Assembly: GCF_000715075.1 (NCBI RefSeq)
Contig: NC_134101.1
Span: forward strand, 140,878,237 to 140,942,236
Reading direction: 5' to 3'
Length of the DNA stretch: 64,000 bases
From: Nicotiana tabacum
Taxonomy: Eukaryota; Streptophyta; Magnoliopsida; Solanales; Solanaceae
Positions 11,560 to 22,989 of this stretch are shown one piece after another. Position numbers and translations under genes: made by a program. Position 1 is the first letter of the stretch; each line of letters starts with the position of its first letter. Below the pieces are notes generated by a model that was not told the origin of the DNA, ran no database searches, and saw only the letters and a list, made by a program, of their open reading frames with translations.

Positions 11560-12130
11560 TCCTATAGACATGGTATCTATTCAGAATGAAGCGAGACAGT
11601 AACAATTGAAGACAAACGTTTTGGATCCTATAGGCATGCTTTCTAAACCGCGTTAAAGTATAGAGTAAGGTTGTTTAAAACTGATTCAGAGTCAAACTGA
11701 TTTTAAATTGGTTTTAGATCCTATAGGCAGGATATCTAGTGCTGCTCATTTTAATTCCTATAGACATGATATCTAGTCGAGCGTGAACTGAAGCATGCAG
11801 TATCCCTATAGGCATGATTTCTATGAAAGGGGGTACTAAAAATGATATCTGATTTTTAGCCCGTTAGTTCCTAAGCATGGTGATTAAGTGTGGTAATGCA
11901 GAAATTAAGACAAGTCCCATAGACAGGTTCTATAAATGCAGAATTCAATATGCAGAATTTAGGTCCTATAGGCATATTCTCTAAATGTAGAACATTCGGA
12001 AATTTAATGAAATTGGATCTTATAGGCATGGTATCTAGATGCAGAATTAAATATGCAGAACAACAGATGATATCTAAATTGTAGAATTGAACATGCAGAA
12101 TTTTAGATCCTGTAGACGTGATATCTACTC
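11560..12130. repeat. Degenerate array of 'cctataggcatgatatcta'
   Basis: A 20-bp phrase (CCTATAGGCATGATATCTA and close variants) recurs about ten times at irregular spacing of 30-100 bp within the LTR. The phrase contains short palindromes (CTATAG, GATATC). Confidence 0.75.
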
Positions 12131-12664
12131 TTGAGCATGCATAATTACCCAGTCCCTTTCACTAGCCAAGCCCCCAAATGTTTATTACAAAATTATTATA
12201 GACTAGACGATGAATTACATCAAGGAAGCACAAAAGAAAAGTTACAACCAGAGGAAGCCTGATTTTTGACTTCCTCTCTGAGTTTTGGAATAAACCACTT
12301 CAAGTGCCATTGTTTCAAAGCCATTCTCAGACTTGAGTGTGTCAAAGTTCCCTAAGGGTCTCAAGAGGATCCCAGGCAGTGCTTACACCCAAGTTGCATA
12401 ACAAATAGATATGAGTGCAGTGTGGAAGGGCCAGCCCTTATGTGTCCAAGTTCAGAGGGAGGTCATAGGTCCCAAGGCAAGGCTCACACAAGAGGGGCAG
12501 AACTTAAGTCTAAGAATATGGTGGAAGTGCAGGAGTAGAGATTTAAAACTGAGTGGAGAATGGAGGGGGAGAGGGGTGAGTTGAAAATAGTAATACTAAA
12601 GCTAAAATCACAAAATCAACAATTGCACAAAGGGGTTGGGGAAAAACATTGCAAGGAGCATATA

Positions 12665-12960
12665 TCCTTAGGCAGGGGCCAGGTTTGGGCACGCACAGTA
12701 ATAAATGGTGATGTCTTGCCTATAAACCAACCAGAACACACAACATATAGAGGGGATATGGAGGTTATGATCCCAGGGAATCAGGTTTAGGTCATGCACA
12801 ATAATGTTCAATGTTGACATGCCCCAAACCAACCAAAGATACCAAACACATAGGGGATGTGGAACATATGACCCAGGGAGGGTCAGGTTTAGGTCATGCA
12901 CAGCAATGTATGATGCTAATATGCCCTCAAACCAATATACAAACACATAGGGGGTTATGG
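12665..12960. repeat. ~105-bp tandem repeat, 3 copies
   Basis: Three units share 'caggtttaggtcatgcaca', 'aaaccaaccaa' and 'aacacataggggatatg', starting near 12674, 12783 and 12884 with clear divergence. They lie within the LTR of element A. Confidence 0.75.
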
Positions 12961-15404
12961 GGTATTGAGGTTCATATATGAGAAAACATTAGTTCAGAAA
13001 AAAGGAAAGGGCAGATCATAGCGTGCTTGATAATGAAACTCGATTAAACATAAGCAGGAAACAGGTAAGAGTGAAGGAATTAGTAAAGAAACATGTTGTT
13101 TTTGATGCTGGAAAAGTAATTAGGACATACCAGTAAAGAAAGGAAATGCAGAAAGAAAAAGTAGGCAAGTTTCCCACAGCTTAGCCTTGACTTTCAGCCG
13201 GCTAGATAAGGTAGCAACACAAGTAGTAACAGAGAAAAGAGAGAGAGTTTGAGTGAAGTGTGTGTTTTTTAACTCAATTGGTTTGTGTGCTTGAAAGAAG
13301 AGGGGTGCAGGGTATTTATAGTTTTTTTTTTAAAACGAGTGAAGGAAAAGTAATAAGATACAAATATGGAAACAATCATAGGTCAGAATCAATTAGACGG
13401 GTGATTCCCTTTAATTAAGGAATCATTGTTTAACGGATTCAAATAAGGAAAGAGATCAGTTTAGATACAGACTGATTATTGCCATAAAAGAAGTAGTACA
13501 AGCATTCAATAAGTAATTAAGTCTAAGTACAGAATATACTTATTTTGGAAATAGATTCAGCAAGGTAAATATTACAATAAAGGGAAAAGAATCAATCAAT
13601 TTTGAACGGGCGAGTGAAATCAGGGTTCATAAAAGGGAAGCTTTAGAAATCAGTCACAAGGTGAAGATTAATCAAGAAAGAAATTTCACCATATAAATAA
13701 AGTGAACAGGGTCGTCAGACATGCGAGGCCAAACAAAAGAGATAATCACAAACATGCAATACTGGCAGAAGTAAGCTAGTAGTAAAGCAAACATTCGAAG
13801 AATATTAATCAAGTAGGTCAAATCACATTGAATCAATACTGAAGAAAAATAGAGTATCGGAAGCATGCAAAAGTCTCACAGTAACAGATGAGAAAAATTT
13901 TAAAAAGTTAGGGTTTCAAGCATAGTCAAGTTTTAAAGATAGTAGAAACCCAGAGTCAGAGGAATCACATAAAGGAAAAGGGATTCTGCAACAAGGAACT
14001 TCAAATCGAGTTAGGCATTTAAGCGAACAGTTTCAGACCCAAAGCCACAGGGTTTTCAACAATAGTCGAGCCCTAAAAATAGATCAAACAAACACTCATC
14101 TAACAAACAGCTTTTAGAACTCGACTAAGACCCACAAGAATTTAGGGTTTTCAACAACCACAAGTTCAAAATATGGTAAACAGACGAGTCAAGCAAGATT
14201 TTAAACAAACAAACGCACATCTTAAACATATTAAAATTCAAAGAAGAGATTTTGAAATAACTTAACAGGAAAAACCCTAATCGGAAAAAGACAAAGAGTC
14301 GTTTTTGAAAGCAAAATTGAAGAAACTTCGAGAAGATGCTTAAAAGTTCAGAGCAAGCATAGATCTAAAGCAGATATGAAAAAAATCTAAAGACCTTAGA
14401 GATTAGGGATTCAGAAAACCCAGAAAAGATGAGAAAGGCTTCGAAAGTTACTGATCTAACCAGGAGAGTCAAGGGTCTGACTCGAATGATCATGGCTGGC
14501 CGGAGAAAGGTCAAAGATGACCGGAGAAGGGCCATAAACTAAAAGCGAACGAAGACTGGACCAGAGCTCTTCATAGTCTGTCCTTGAAACTATAAGGACA
14601 AACACATAGGAGCCAGGGAAGGCCGGTGCAGGTCTCCGATGACCGTGGAAGGCCATGGATTATGGCGGATTAGGGTGGCGGCGGCTAGTGTTTGAGTGGT
14701 ATTGCAGAGAGTGTTTGAGAGGAAGGGGATTCTAAGGCGGCAGTAAGTGAGAAATGATAGGGTTTTGGGGTCGTTTGGAATTAATTAACGCAAAGGCAAC
14801 TATTGGTCGTCGATTTGAGTGATCAACGGCCTGGATTAAAATAGGTAAGTGGGGCGGTTTATGAAATTGGGTTTGGGCCTTGTCTGATGGGTTCAATTGG
14901 GTCGAGAATTGGGTTAAAATTGGGGTAGGATTTAGGTTATGATTGAAATGAATTTGGGCTATTATTTAAATAGCCAATTTCCCCTTTTAAAATTATAAAA
15001 AATAGCAAATTCATTTCTGAAAATAAATTAAAGGTACTAAAATGATTTATAACACATAATTATCAATTTAAAAATACTGTACTTAATTTTTATAAATGTA
15101 AACACAATTAAATGTTAAAAGAGGCTAATATTGCAATTATATGCAATTTAGCTTTAAAATACTAAATAAATTTGTAAAATATGCAAAAATATTTTAGCTA
15201 TATTTTAGTACAAATATGAGAATCCAATAAATGAATCACCAAAAATGATAATTTTGGGAATTATTATTGTGTTTTTATGAATAAAATAGGGGAATAAGTT
15301 GGTTAAAATTTTTTAAAACATTTGGACACACTTATGCATACACATGTTGTTTTGAAAGTATCTTGCATATTAAAAAATATATAGGGAAAAATTAGGTATC
15401 AACA

Positions 15405-15416
15405 GGCGCCAAAAAG
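15405..15416 (-). other. Truncated tRNA-Asp-type PBS of Athila-type element B
   Basis: The minus strand reads 5 bases after the LTR end and then TGGCGCC, the first 7 bases of the PBS complementary to the 3' end of plant tRNA-Asp that Athila-like elements use. The rest of the PBS is cut off by element A, whose LTR begins at the next base. Confidence 0.7.
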
Positions 15417-16948
15417 TGATCGAGGCCTACTCTGCACTACTATTAAGTAGCGAGAGAGGGTCAAAGAGCTTTTACCCGATTTAGGGTCGGGATCGATTTC
15501 CATAGAGAGCTAGAATTTGGAGTCAGGTATCTATATAGTTTAGAGTTGCGTATGTGTTCCAAATTATACTTCTATACATTTTTGGGGTTTTTGTTTTACT
15601 TCTACTTTTATCAAACTACACTGGTAATGAAACTAGATTAAACTAAGAGTTAAACTAAAACGGGTTGTTCAAATAGTTTAAAAGGCACTAAGGTAGTGAC
15701 TTTCGCCTAGGTGGTCAATTGACAGATACTTGAGTCTAAGGCATGACTGACATGTTTGGGGAGTATGATATAACCGTTGCACGATTTTACCCATTCTACA
15801 CCACTCGGTGGTTCGAGTGATTTTGCCCGAATTGACTTTCTCAGGACCAATTGGGTATGCGAAGTTGCACAAGCAATCAAGGTTCAAGTTGGGTAATACT
15901 CTCTCGAGGTTTAACCTTTTAATTGAAGTTGTCAATCTCTTGAGTACGCCCCAATTCCTTGTTGAACCAATTCGAAGACTTGGGCTCTCTTTGTCAAGAA
16001 GAGCTCAAGTCAACTAAACACAAACTAGTGTTTGCAACTACTAATTTAGCCATTAAACATGAAATTGGCCCAAATATCAAACACTCATGGTCAATCTAAC
16101 CCTAAAATACAAGACCCATCAATTACTCACATTAGGGTTGAGCCACAACCCTAGCTTATGGGTCTAGCTACTCATAATTAAAGAAGAAAAGAAAGAAACA
16201 GATGAAGAACAACTCATATTAACTAATTACTAAGATAAACAATAAGATTCAATGTTGAAATGTAGATAAAATTGCCCAAAATAGGTAAAAGTATCGAACC
16301 CACGAGCACAGCTCTTTTCTAAAACTATATGATACCATAAAAATGGGAAAAGAAGCTATTTATACTAAGCTAAAAAAATTGGACAAAAATACCCCTGCGG
16401 GGTTAGTGCGGACCATAAAAAATAGAGTGCGGCTGCACTAGGTCTCTGACTTTGAGAATCCGACTCTCTAAACTCGGGCAATGGGGACCGCATAGAATGG
16501 AGTGCGGTCGCGGTGGCTTCTAGTGTGGTCCACATGAAATGTAGCGCGGACCGCATTGGCTTGAAACTCCCAACTGGCACTTCTCTGATTCTTCTTACTG
16601 CGGACCGCACTAAATCGAGTGTGGCCGCATTGATATCAGTGCGGACTGCACAAAACCTAGTGCGGCCGCATTGCCTTTTTGCCTGAATAACATGCTCTAT
16701 GAACCTCACTTGTGCGGACCGCACAGAATGGTGTGCGGTCGCATGGCCTTGTTTTGCCTGAGCTTTGTCTTGTCTTGATACTTGTGCAAGTTTCACTCCT
16801 TTTGAGCTGATCTTTGACATCGTGTCACTTTGTTGATCAAACTTGCAATCAAGCACAACTTGTGAGCCTTTGGGACTATTTTGTACACATTTCTAATCAA
16901 AACTTAAGCAAGAAGGAGTATAAAATATATCAAAATCCCTAGTTATCA
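15417..16948 (-). repeat. 5' LTR of Athila-type element B
   Basis: The minus strand starts TGATAACTAGGG and ends GATCA, a TGAT...ATCA pair, giving 1,532 bp. The same length and ends occur in the LTR of element C at 46900-48431, although the sequence is only distantly alike. About 16400-16750 holds many GCGGACCGCA/GCGGCCGCA palindromes, as in element C. An 85-codon frame inside is not recognised. Confidence 0.75.
16400..16760. repeat. GC palindrome cluster in LTR B
   Basis: Phrases such as GTGCGGACCGCAC, GTGCGGCCGCA and GTGCGGTCGCA recur about every 30-40 bp in otherwise AT-rich DNA. Equivalent clusters occur in element C. Confidence 0.75.
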
Positions 16949-17529
16949 ACCGACGACTTTTCAAAGGTGTATGATGGAAATCTTCACGGACATGGTAGAG
17001 GATTACCTTGAATTCTTCATGGATGATTTCTCTTGGTCAGTAATTCTTTCGATGATTGTCTCACAAACTTGGATAAAGTGTTGGCAAGATATGAAGAAAC
17101 AAATTTGGTGGTCAATTGGGAGAAATGTCATTTTATGGTCGAGGAAGGCATTGTCCTTGTCCACAAGATCTCAAATAATGGCATTGAAGTCGACAAGGCA
17201 AAGATTGAGGTGATTTCTAAACTTCTACCTTCCAACTTCGATGAAGGGCGTGCGGATTTTCTTAGGCCACGCAGGGTTTTAACAGCGTTTCATCAAGGAT
17301 TTCTCTAAAGTGGTGAACCCACTATGCAAACTTTTTGAGAAAGATGCTAAGCTCCACTTCAATGATGATTGCATGAGAGCTTTTGAATTGCTAAAGTTCA
17401 ATTCCCATTATCACCGCTCCAAATTAGAGTGTTCATTTTGAGCTCATGTGCGATTCAAGTGATGTAGAGGTTGGGGCTATTTTGGGGCAACGCATCAACA
17501 ACATATTTCATCCAGTCTACTATGCCAGT
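16949..17529 (+). pseudogene. Athila-type element C: RT fragment, broken by nested insertions
   Basis: The sequence enters in mid-RT with the codons for PTTFQRCMMEIFTDMVEDYL, then the catalytic box FFMDDFS, NWEKCHFMVEEGIVL and IEVDKAKIEVISKL. RNase H begins with FIKDFSKVVNPL and VYYAS. The upstream RT lies on the far side of elements A and B. At least three frameshifts are present (near 17035, after EVISKLLPS, and near 17400). The last codons (TAC TAT GCC AGT) are completed at 39131 after element D, as expected for YYASKTMN. The first five bases, ACCGA, are the likely target duplication of element B. Confidence 0.85.
17525..17529. other. Left target-site duplication of element D
   Basis: CCAGT here pairs with CTAGT at 39131-39135 immediately after the other LTR, a 5-bp duplication with one substitution. 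Confidence 0.8.
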
Positions 17530-20500
17530 TGTGAGCATGTGATTTTTGCCCTACAAGAACTACTCCCCAAAAAATCAAAATAAAATAGTTTTGCATTGCT
17601 TGTGATTTATTTGTACTTGTCTGTGCATGTTCATTTTTTACTTTAATTAAGAAAAATGCAAAATATATATGTATTGCATTTGCATTTACAATTTAGGATT
17701 AATTAAGTAACTTGTTTTATGAAAATGAAAAATCATAAAAATAGTGTACTTTGCATTTTTTAGCATTTAATATTGAATTGTGTAATTTTATTGTTAATTG
17801 GCATTTAATTATATGTGATAAATGTTATTAGAAGATAATTAGTATTTTTAACAAGTTAACTTGGTTTATAATTTTAAAATATAATTTAGGAAGAAAATAA
17901 AAGGAAAGGGAAAAGAAAAGAGGAAGGGAATAAATCTGGGCCAATTTAATTAAATTCCCAAGCCCAAATACCCAACCCACCAAAAAAGAACCAGCCCAAA
18001 TCACCCCTATCTGGCCCAATCGACCAAGCCAACCAAACGACGTCGTATGGTCACGTTCGATCTGAACCGTCGATCTCCTAAGATCGAACGGTCCAGTCCA
18101 CCCCCAACATCGAAGAAACGACGTTGTCTCAAGCCTGTCGATCCAGGCCGTTCATTTCATTTTATCCAACGGCTGCAAATCGCCCCCATGCCCCGACCCA
18201 TTCCCATCCAAAGACCGATTCGGTCTCGAGGTAAATGAAGCGACGCCGTTTCCATTAATGAATGGATCCAAGTCGTTGATCTCATCACATCGAGCGGCCT
18301 GGATTCATTCTGCCCCTTCATATATATACTTCAAACCATACCCCCCCCCCCCAAACCAAACCCCCTCTCGCCCCATCGTCTCTCTCAGATCCCTCAGAGA
18401 CCAAATGACCCTCCACCAAACTCTAGCCGCCCTCGTACCCCTTCGCCTGAAATCTGGCGGCAACGATGCCGGTGACCACGAAATTCACACCCCTGAACCT
18501 TCCAACCACCCTCAACACAAATCCCTACCCCTTTAACCTCGAATCATCCCTGTTTGTTTCGAATCTTCAATCGAAGATTCGAGCAACACCCTAAACCTAC
18601 CCAACCAGTCCCAAGTTCACACCCCAGCTCCACCTGACCTCCCTCGTTCCCAAACCACCCCTACTTTGGCTCGAATCTGGCTAGAACTAGTCGAATTTTA
18701 AATCTAATGAAGAACCCTAGAAAGCCAAAACCTGGAACCTGTCCGAGTAAAGGGGAAATTTGAGGTCTTAACCGACTTTAGCCGAGTGTTCTCAGTCGAG
18801 AACATTTGATTAAGGTCCGTTTTGGCTTCAAAGTTTCAAGACGAAGTTCAGACTGAAACGGATTGGGTTTGGTCTAAAGTTTTGAGGTATTTCTCCTCTT
18901 TTCCTTTTTCTTTTGATTGTTGTGTGTTGTTTGCCTAATTAGGTTTCATTGCTATGTTTGTCAATTAATCCTCCTCCTCTTTCGGACCTTTTTTTTCTGG
19001 TCCAGTTTTCTCATCTTGGTCGATTGGCATATGTTGAATCAATTAAATGGTCTCGTCGATTGACCCATTCATGTCTGTAGTTCAGTTGTTCTCCTCAAGT
19101 TATTGGTTGTTGTTTTATCTTCCGACCTTTGTGTTTTCAGCCTCAAGGCTCATAGCCAGTATACTTGTTGTTCCAACATTTTGTTCGAGGTTAATTTAGA
19201 GTTATATTTGTTCCCAATATAGATAGCTTACTCGCATGCATCTGTATGAATCAATTTCTTGACCTTAATAGTCCAGTCTGACCATTGTCCTGAATCATTG
19301 AATCCCCATCTTGGTTGAAATGCTGTTGGATTTGATTTGAGTTCAATTGATGATTAAGTTTAATGATTCAAATCTGCTTGTTTGTTCTGCTAAGCTTGTT
19401 CTGATATGAATCTAATCTCTGTTGAGTTGTCCTAATGTTGTTGATTGGGAGTTAGTTTCATGTATCTAATTAGTCAATTGATAGGCTTAAATTGGCTATA
19501 GCTGAGGTTTCATACAGGTTTAAAGTGGTTGGGGTAGGATAGTAATCACAATGGTTTAAGGGGATAATTTGGGACTTAAAAGTTTAAAAGTGGTTGGTTT
19601 AAGTGTTCTGTCCAGTAAGTGCTAAGGTAACATTAAATTAATACATTTGTTTAAGTGTTAATGGGGAACAAAACATAATGGTAAGGGAAGGCTTAAAAGG
19701 GATTGATTAAAATATGTTGCACATGCCTGTTTGAACATTAAATAAGGAAAGGACAAGGGGTAATGAAAAAACATACTCTAGTGGGGTACTAAAGAAGATC
19801 ATGGGCAGAATTAGTTTGAAAAATTCTGCCTAAGTGCTCTTGAGAGCTGGCAAGGCCAGTGTTTGGGTATAAGTGGAGGGACTTAGGATAGAACTTGGGG
19901 GCAGACCTTTGAAGAAAAAAAGGGAAATCTGAAAAGAAAAGTTTTGGAGAGTTTTTTTAAGGGCAGTCTTAGACAGCATTTTAAAGAAAGGCATTCAATT
20001 TTTTTTAGAGTTGGGGAGAGTTTAAGAACAGAAAACCAAAATATATTGCAGTTAGTTCTCTTAGGTTCTGCATTTAATCCTTCTTTAATCAGTAAAAAAG
20101 AGCATTGCAAGCTTGAAGTAAAGTGTCTGATTTTCAATTGTTGGGGGGGTAGTTTCCAGTTTCAACCTGTTTACTGGAGTGTTTGAGGTTCACTGGTTGG
20201 TTTCCTTGTTAATTTTGAGGTCCAATTAGTTGCTCGGAGTTATTTGTTGTTGTTGTTTGGGCTCACAACTGGTTATGAGTTGGGGTCAAGTTTTTTTCTG
20301 ATTTGAAACTGGGTTTGGAGCTGTTTCTGAATTCCAATTGGCTGTCTGCTGGTGTTATTTGTTGTTGTTGTTGTTTGATGTGTTGTACTGCTGCAGACTT
20401 CCTCTTTATTCTTCTGTTCACTCCAATCCAGGTACACAGCTTGATCCTGGTTAATTGTAAATTGAAATGTGAAGAATGGCATAGAAACTGAAGCACGAGA

Positions 20501-21824
20501 TCATGTGATTTAGTCATTTGATTTATGTGTCAGAATGTTTGATTTCCTAATATAGTAAGACCTTTGCTTGAAGTTGTACTAATAGGACTGAAATTAGTTA
20601 TGTAACAATAAACTGAAAAATTGTTGGTATTAGCACGGACTGTTAATCGTTTTGCCCTAAAATGTATGTAAGTTTTCTGCTTTAGTTCGAGTGTTAGTTG
20701 TGATTAGGTTCAATATGAGTTGGTATAATAAGTTAGGTTAGCTTCAGCCAGTTTCCTATCATGTGCATCCTTTGTAAATATGTTTGAAAAACCCAACCAA
20801 CAATAAGATAAACTTTCAGTAGTTATCTTTCCTTTCATTTGTAATTAAAGGGAATTTGGGGTATCTCATTTCACACCTGCTCTAATAACTGGAAGCCGGA
20901 AAAAGAAAGTATAACTTACGAAGCGAAATGAGACCATTGCTTAATTATGTCTGATTAAATGCCAAACACATCGGTGAGCCATTTCGTGGCTTGCCCGGCT
21001 ACAAGGGTTTGATTCCTTAACCTCGCCTGGGCGGTTCCGCCCCATCCAACTTGGGTCCCGTCTCAAGCCCAATATCATGCCTATTGATGTGACTCTGTTT
21101 AGACATCTTCTTAAACTTGACCTTAAGCTTTGAGCGTTTTAATTAATTAGGTTTTTTTTTCTTTGAGAGACAAAAGTAGAAAATCATAGTCACTTTAGGA
21201 TCAACTTTGCGGGGCCCTCAATAAATGGTTTAAATAAAATATTTAGAATTCGGGATGGGCCGTTTAGTAAATTTCACGGCCCTCCCCAAAGATAACAACG
21301 CGCTAGTCATTTTAGACGCGCTTCTAATAATTTACTTTCTTAAACTCGGGTGCACATTTATGTGACCCAAATCCAAATCTCAACGAAGTCGAAATGTGTA
21401 TATAACCACGGGAGCATTGATGTGACGTGGTTCGTGATGTGTTTTCACGACGTTGCAATTCTTGTTAAAAATAATAATAATAACAGCGGTAAAAAGTTAA
21501 AATTTGCACATAGGTTCAATATGTATTAAAATCAGATAAATAAGCCGAATATGACATTTGAGCGACCATGCTAGAACCACGGAACTCGGGAATGCCTAAC
21601 ACCTTCTCCTGGGTTAACAGAATTCCTTATCCGGATTTTTGGTTCGCGGACTGTAATACAGAGTCAATCTTTTCCTCGATTCGGGATTCAACCGGTGACT
21701 TGGGACACCATAAATCTCCCAAGTGGCGACTCTGAATTAAATAATAAATCCCGTTTCGATTGTCCTTTAATTGGAAAAAATCTCCTACGCCCCTGCGGCC
21801 GCAAGGAAAAAAGGAGGTGTGACA
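17530..21824 (+). repeat. 5' LTR of element D
   Basis: It begins TGTGAGCATGTGATTTTTGC and ends GGTGTGACA. It aligns along its whole length with 34801-39130. A run of about 15 C's lies near 18340. Compared with the other copy it lacks about 46 bp near 21204, between two CAAC words. Small open frames inside (for example 19944-20186) occur in both LTRs merely because the LTRs are copies. Confidence 0.92.
18321..18328 (+). promoter_or_regulatory. Putative TATA box of LTR D
   Basis: TATATATA follows a GC-richer stretch about 790 bp into the LTR, and it recurs at 35593-35600 in the other LTR. A start about 30 bp downstream would leave an unusually long R-U5 part of nearly 3.5 kb. This is positional inference only. 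Confidence 0.5.
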
Positions 21825-21828
21825 GCTC

Positions 21829-21847
21829 TGGCGACTCTGCTGGGGAT
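21829..21847 (+). other. Primer-binding site of element D
   Basis: TGGCGACTCTGCTGGGGAT lies 4 bases after the LTR end. Nearly the same 19-mer follows the LTR ends of element A and of the intronic palindromic element. Confidence 0.8.
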
Positions 21848-22989
21848 ACGAACCCAGAACTTCTGGTTCAGGGTTCGAGAATTCGAGCTTGGAATAATTG
21901 TTATAATTGGCTTTGTTTATTATCTAATTTTTACATGTTTGGGCCTAATGTGCTAAATGCTGCTTTTACCGCTTTGATATTATCTGAACTATATATAAAC
22001 TGCTACGAAACCCTTCTCTTCTCACCTTCTGGGATGTGCTCGCCAGTCGAGACTCCCTATTCTGTTAATGTCATACCTTGAAATAAGAAAGAGGCTCAGA
22101 CAAGTTACTAAGCCGGATGGCCTTTTGGTTCCCGGTACGTAGCCCCCTCCTCGACTCGAGTTGTCCGCTCGGGTACATAGTCTAGAACAAATACCCAGGT
22201 TATAAACCTAGAATAACTCAGCTTCATGCCGGATCCCTAGTAGGAACGTTTGTTTGCATCACGTGCATTTAACTTTGGAGGCTCAACACAGGGGTTGGGT
22301 CTGTCTAGGACAGGTGTACCAAAAATGACAAAAGACCATCCTGAGGTATCTTACTTGCTACTTGTGCATTTGTTTGCTTCATGCTGACCGGCTTTTGAAT
22401 ATTTTGGGATAAAGGTACGAGGGTTAAAGAGAGTTAATCGCCTGTTTTGAAAAAAAACCAATGTCCAAATAGTGTCGAAACTCTGCCGAATTTTTGAGAA
22501 AATGAAAAAGAAAAAAAAAAAAAGAAAAAAGGGAAAAAAAACAAAAATATAGTTTTATTTGCCAATGAAAAGAGTCTGGTTTTCAAAAGAAGTTTGTTTT
22601 ATCGGCCCGAACTACGCCAGTTTGATTCTCACAGGGTGTGAGATACGTAGGCAACCCCCATCGGGTCCAACTTCACTTTTTGCGAAATTAGCCAAAAGAA
22701 CAAAAAATTTATTTGAAAATAATTAGGGTGATGCCATTCTTGCTAGAAATAGCCGAATGTCCCTAAAAGGGCGCTGGAAGGCTATTTTTGTAAGAACAGC
22801 CGCCTGTGGTCATTTATTTTTTTAGGCTTTCACTGGTTAGCCGACACAACCTTAAAATCTTCGACCCCGAGGTGCTGAAAGGCCGTATTTGCAAAACCGG
22901 GTTTTATTTTAAATGAAAAAAAAAGAGAAAAGTGTCCATGTTATCTTTGAGTCAATGGAATCGTGATTTTTGCTTAACCACCCTAATAA
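21848..22989 (+). other. 5' leader of element D
   Basis: This is non-coding as far as I can see. It holds a 50-bp A/G-rich run near 22498-22550 and phrases shared with the leader of element A. No gene was recognised. Confidence 0.6.

Larger units (their letters stand above)
1..15404 (-). mobile_element. Tat/Ogre-type Ty3/gypsy retrotransposon A (5' LTR at right; 3' LTR cut by window edge)
   Basis: The first 1.4 kb repeats directly near 13797-15404, and both copies end in ATCAACA, which marks two LTRs of one element. Reading the minus strand from the right gives LTR, PBS, ORF1 remnant, gag N-terminus, G-patch region, RT, RNase H, a second RNase H, integrase, repeat-rich 3' UTR and the second LTR. 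Very long LTRs, an ORF upstream of gag and dual RNase H are known marks of the Tat/Ogre lineage. Many stops and shifts and a gag-protease deletion show it cannot act alone. Its right end abuts 7 bases of an Athila-type PBS, so it inserted into another element. The left target duplication lies outside the window. Confidence 0.88.
10563..15404 (-). repeat. 5' LTR of element A (4.84 kb)
   Basis: The + strand begins TGTTGTCGCG against the PBS and ends ATCAACA, giving the TG...CA ends of an LTR. Its last part is duplicated at the left window edge. On the minus strand, near the U5 end, the phrase GCCTAACACCTTC also occurs in the LTRs of element D and of the palindromic insertion, which links the three families. 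The LTR holds two internal repeat arrays and no convincing coding region. Confidence 0.88.

Noticed and set aside
17828..18019. A 63-codon minus frame, nearly identical at 35101-35292
   Set aside because: It is conserved only because both lie in the two LTRs of element D; it has no protein-like features.
19944..20186. An 80-codon frame present in both LTRs (also 37215-37457)
   Set aside because: LTR duplication explains the conservation, and overlapping frames are open on the opposite strand too.
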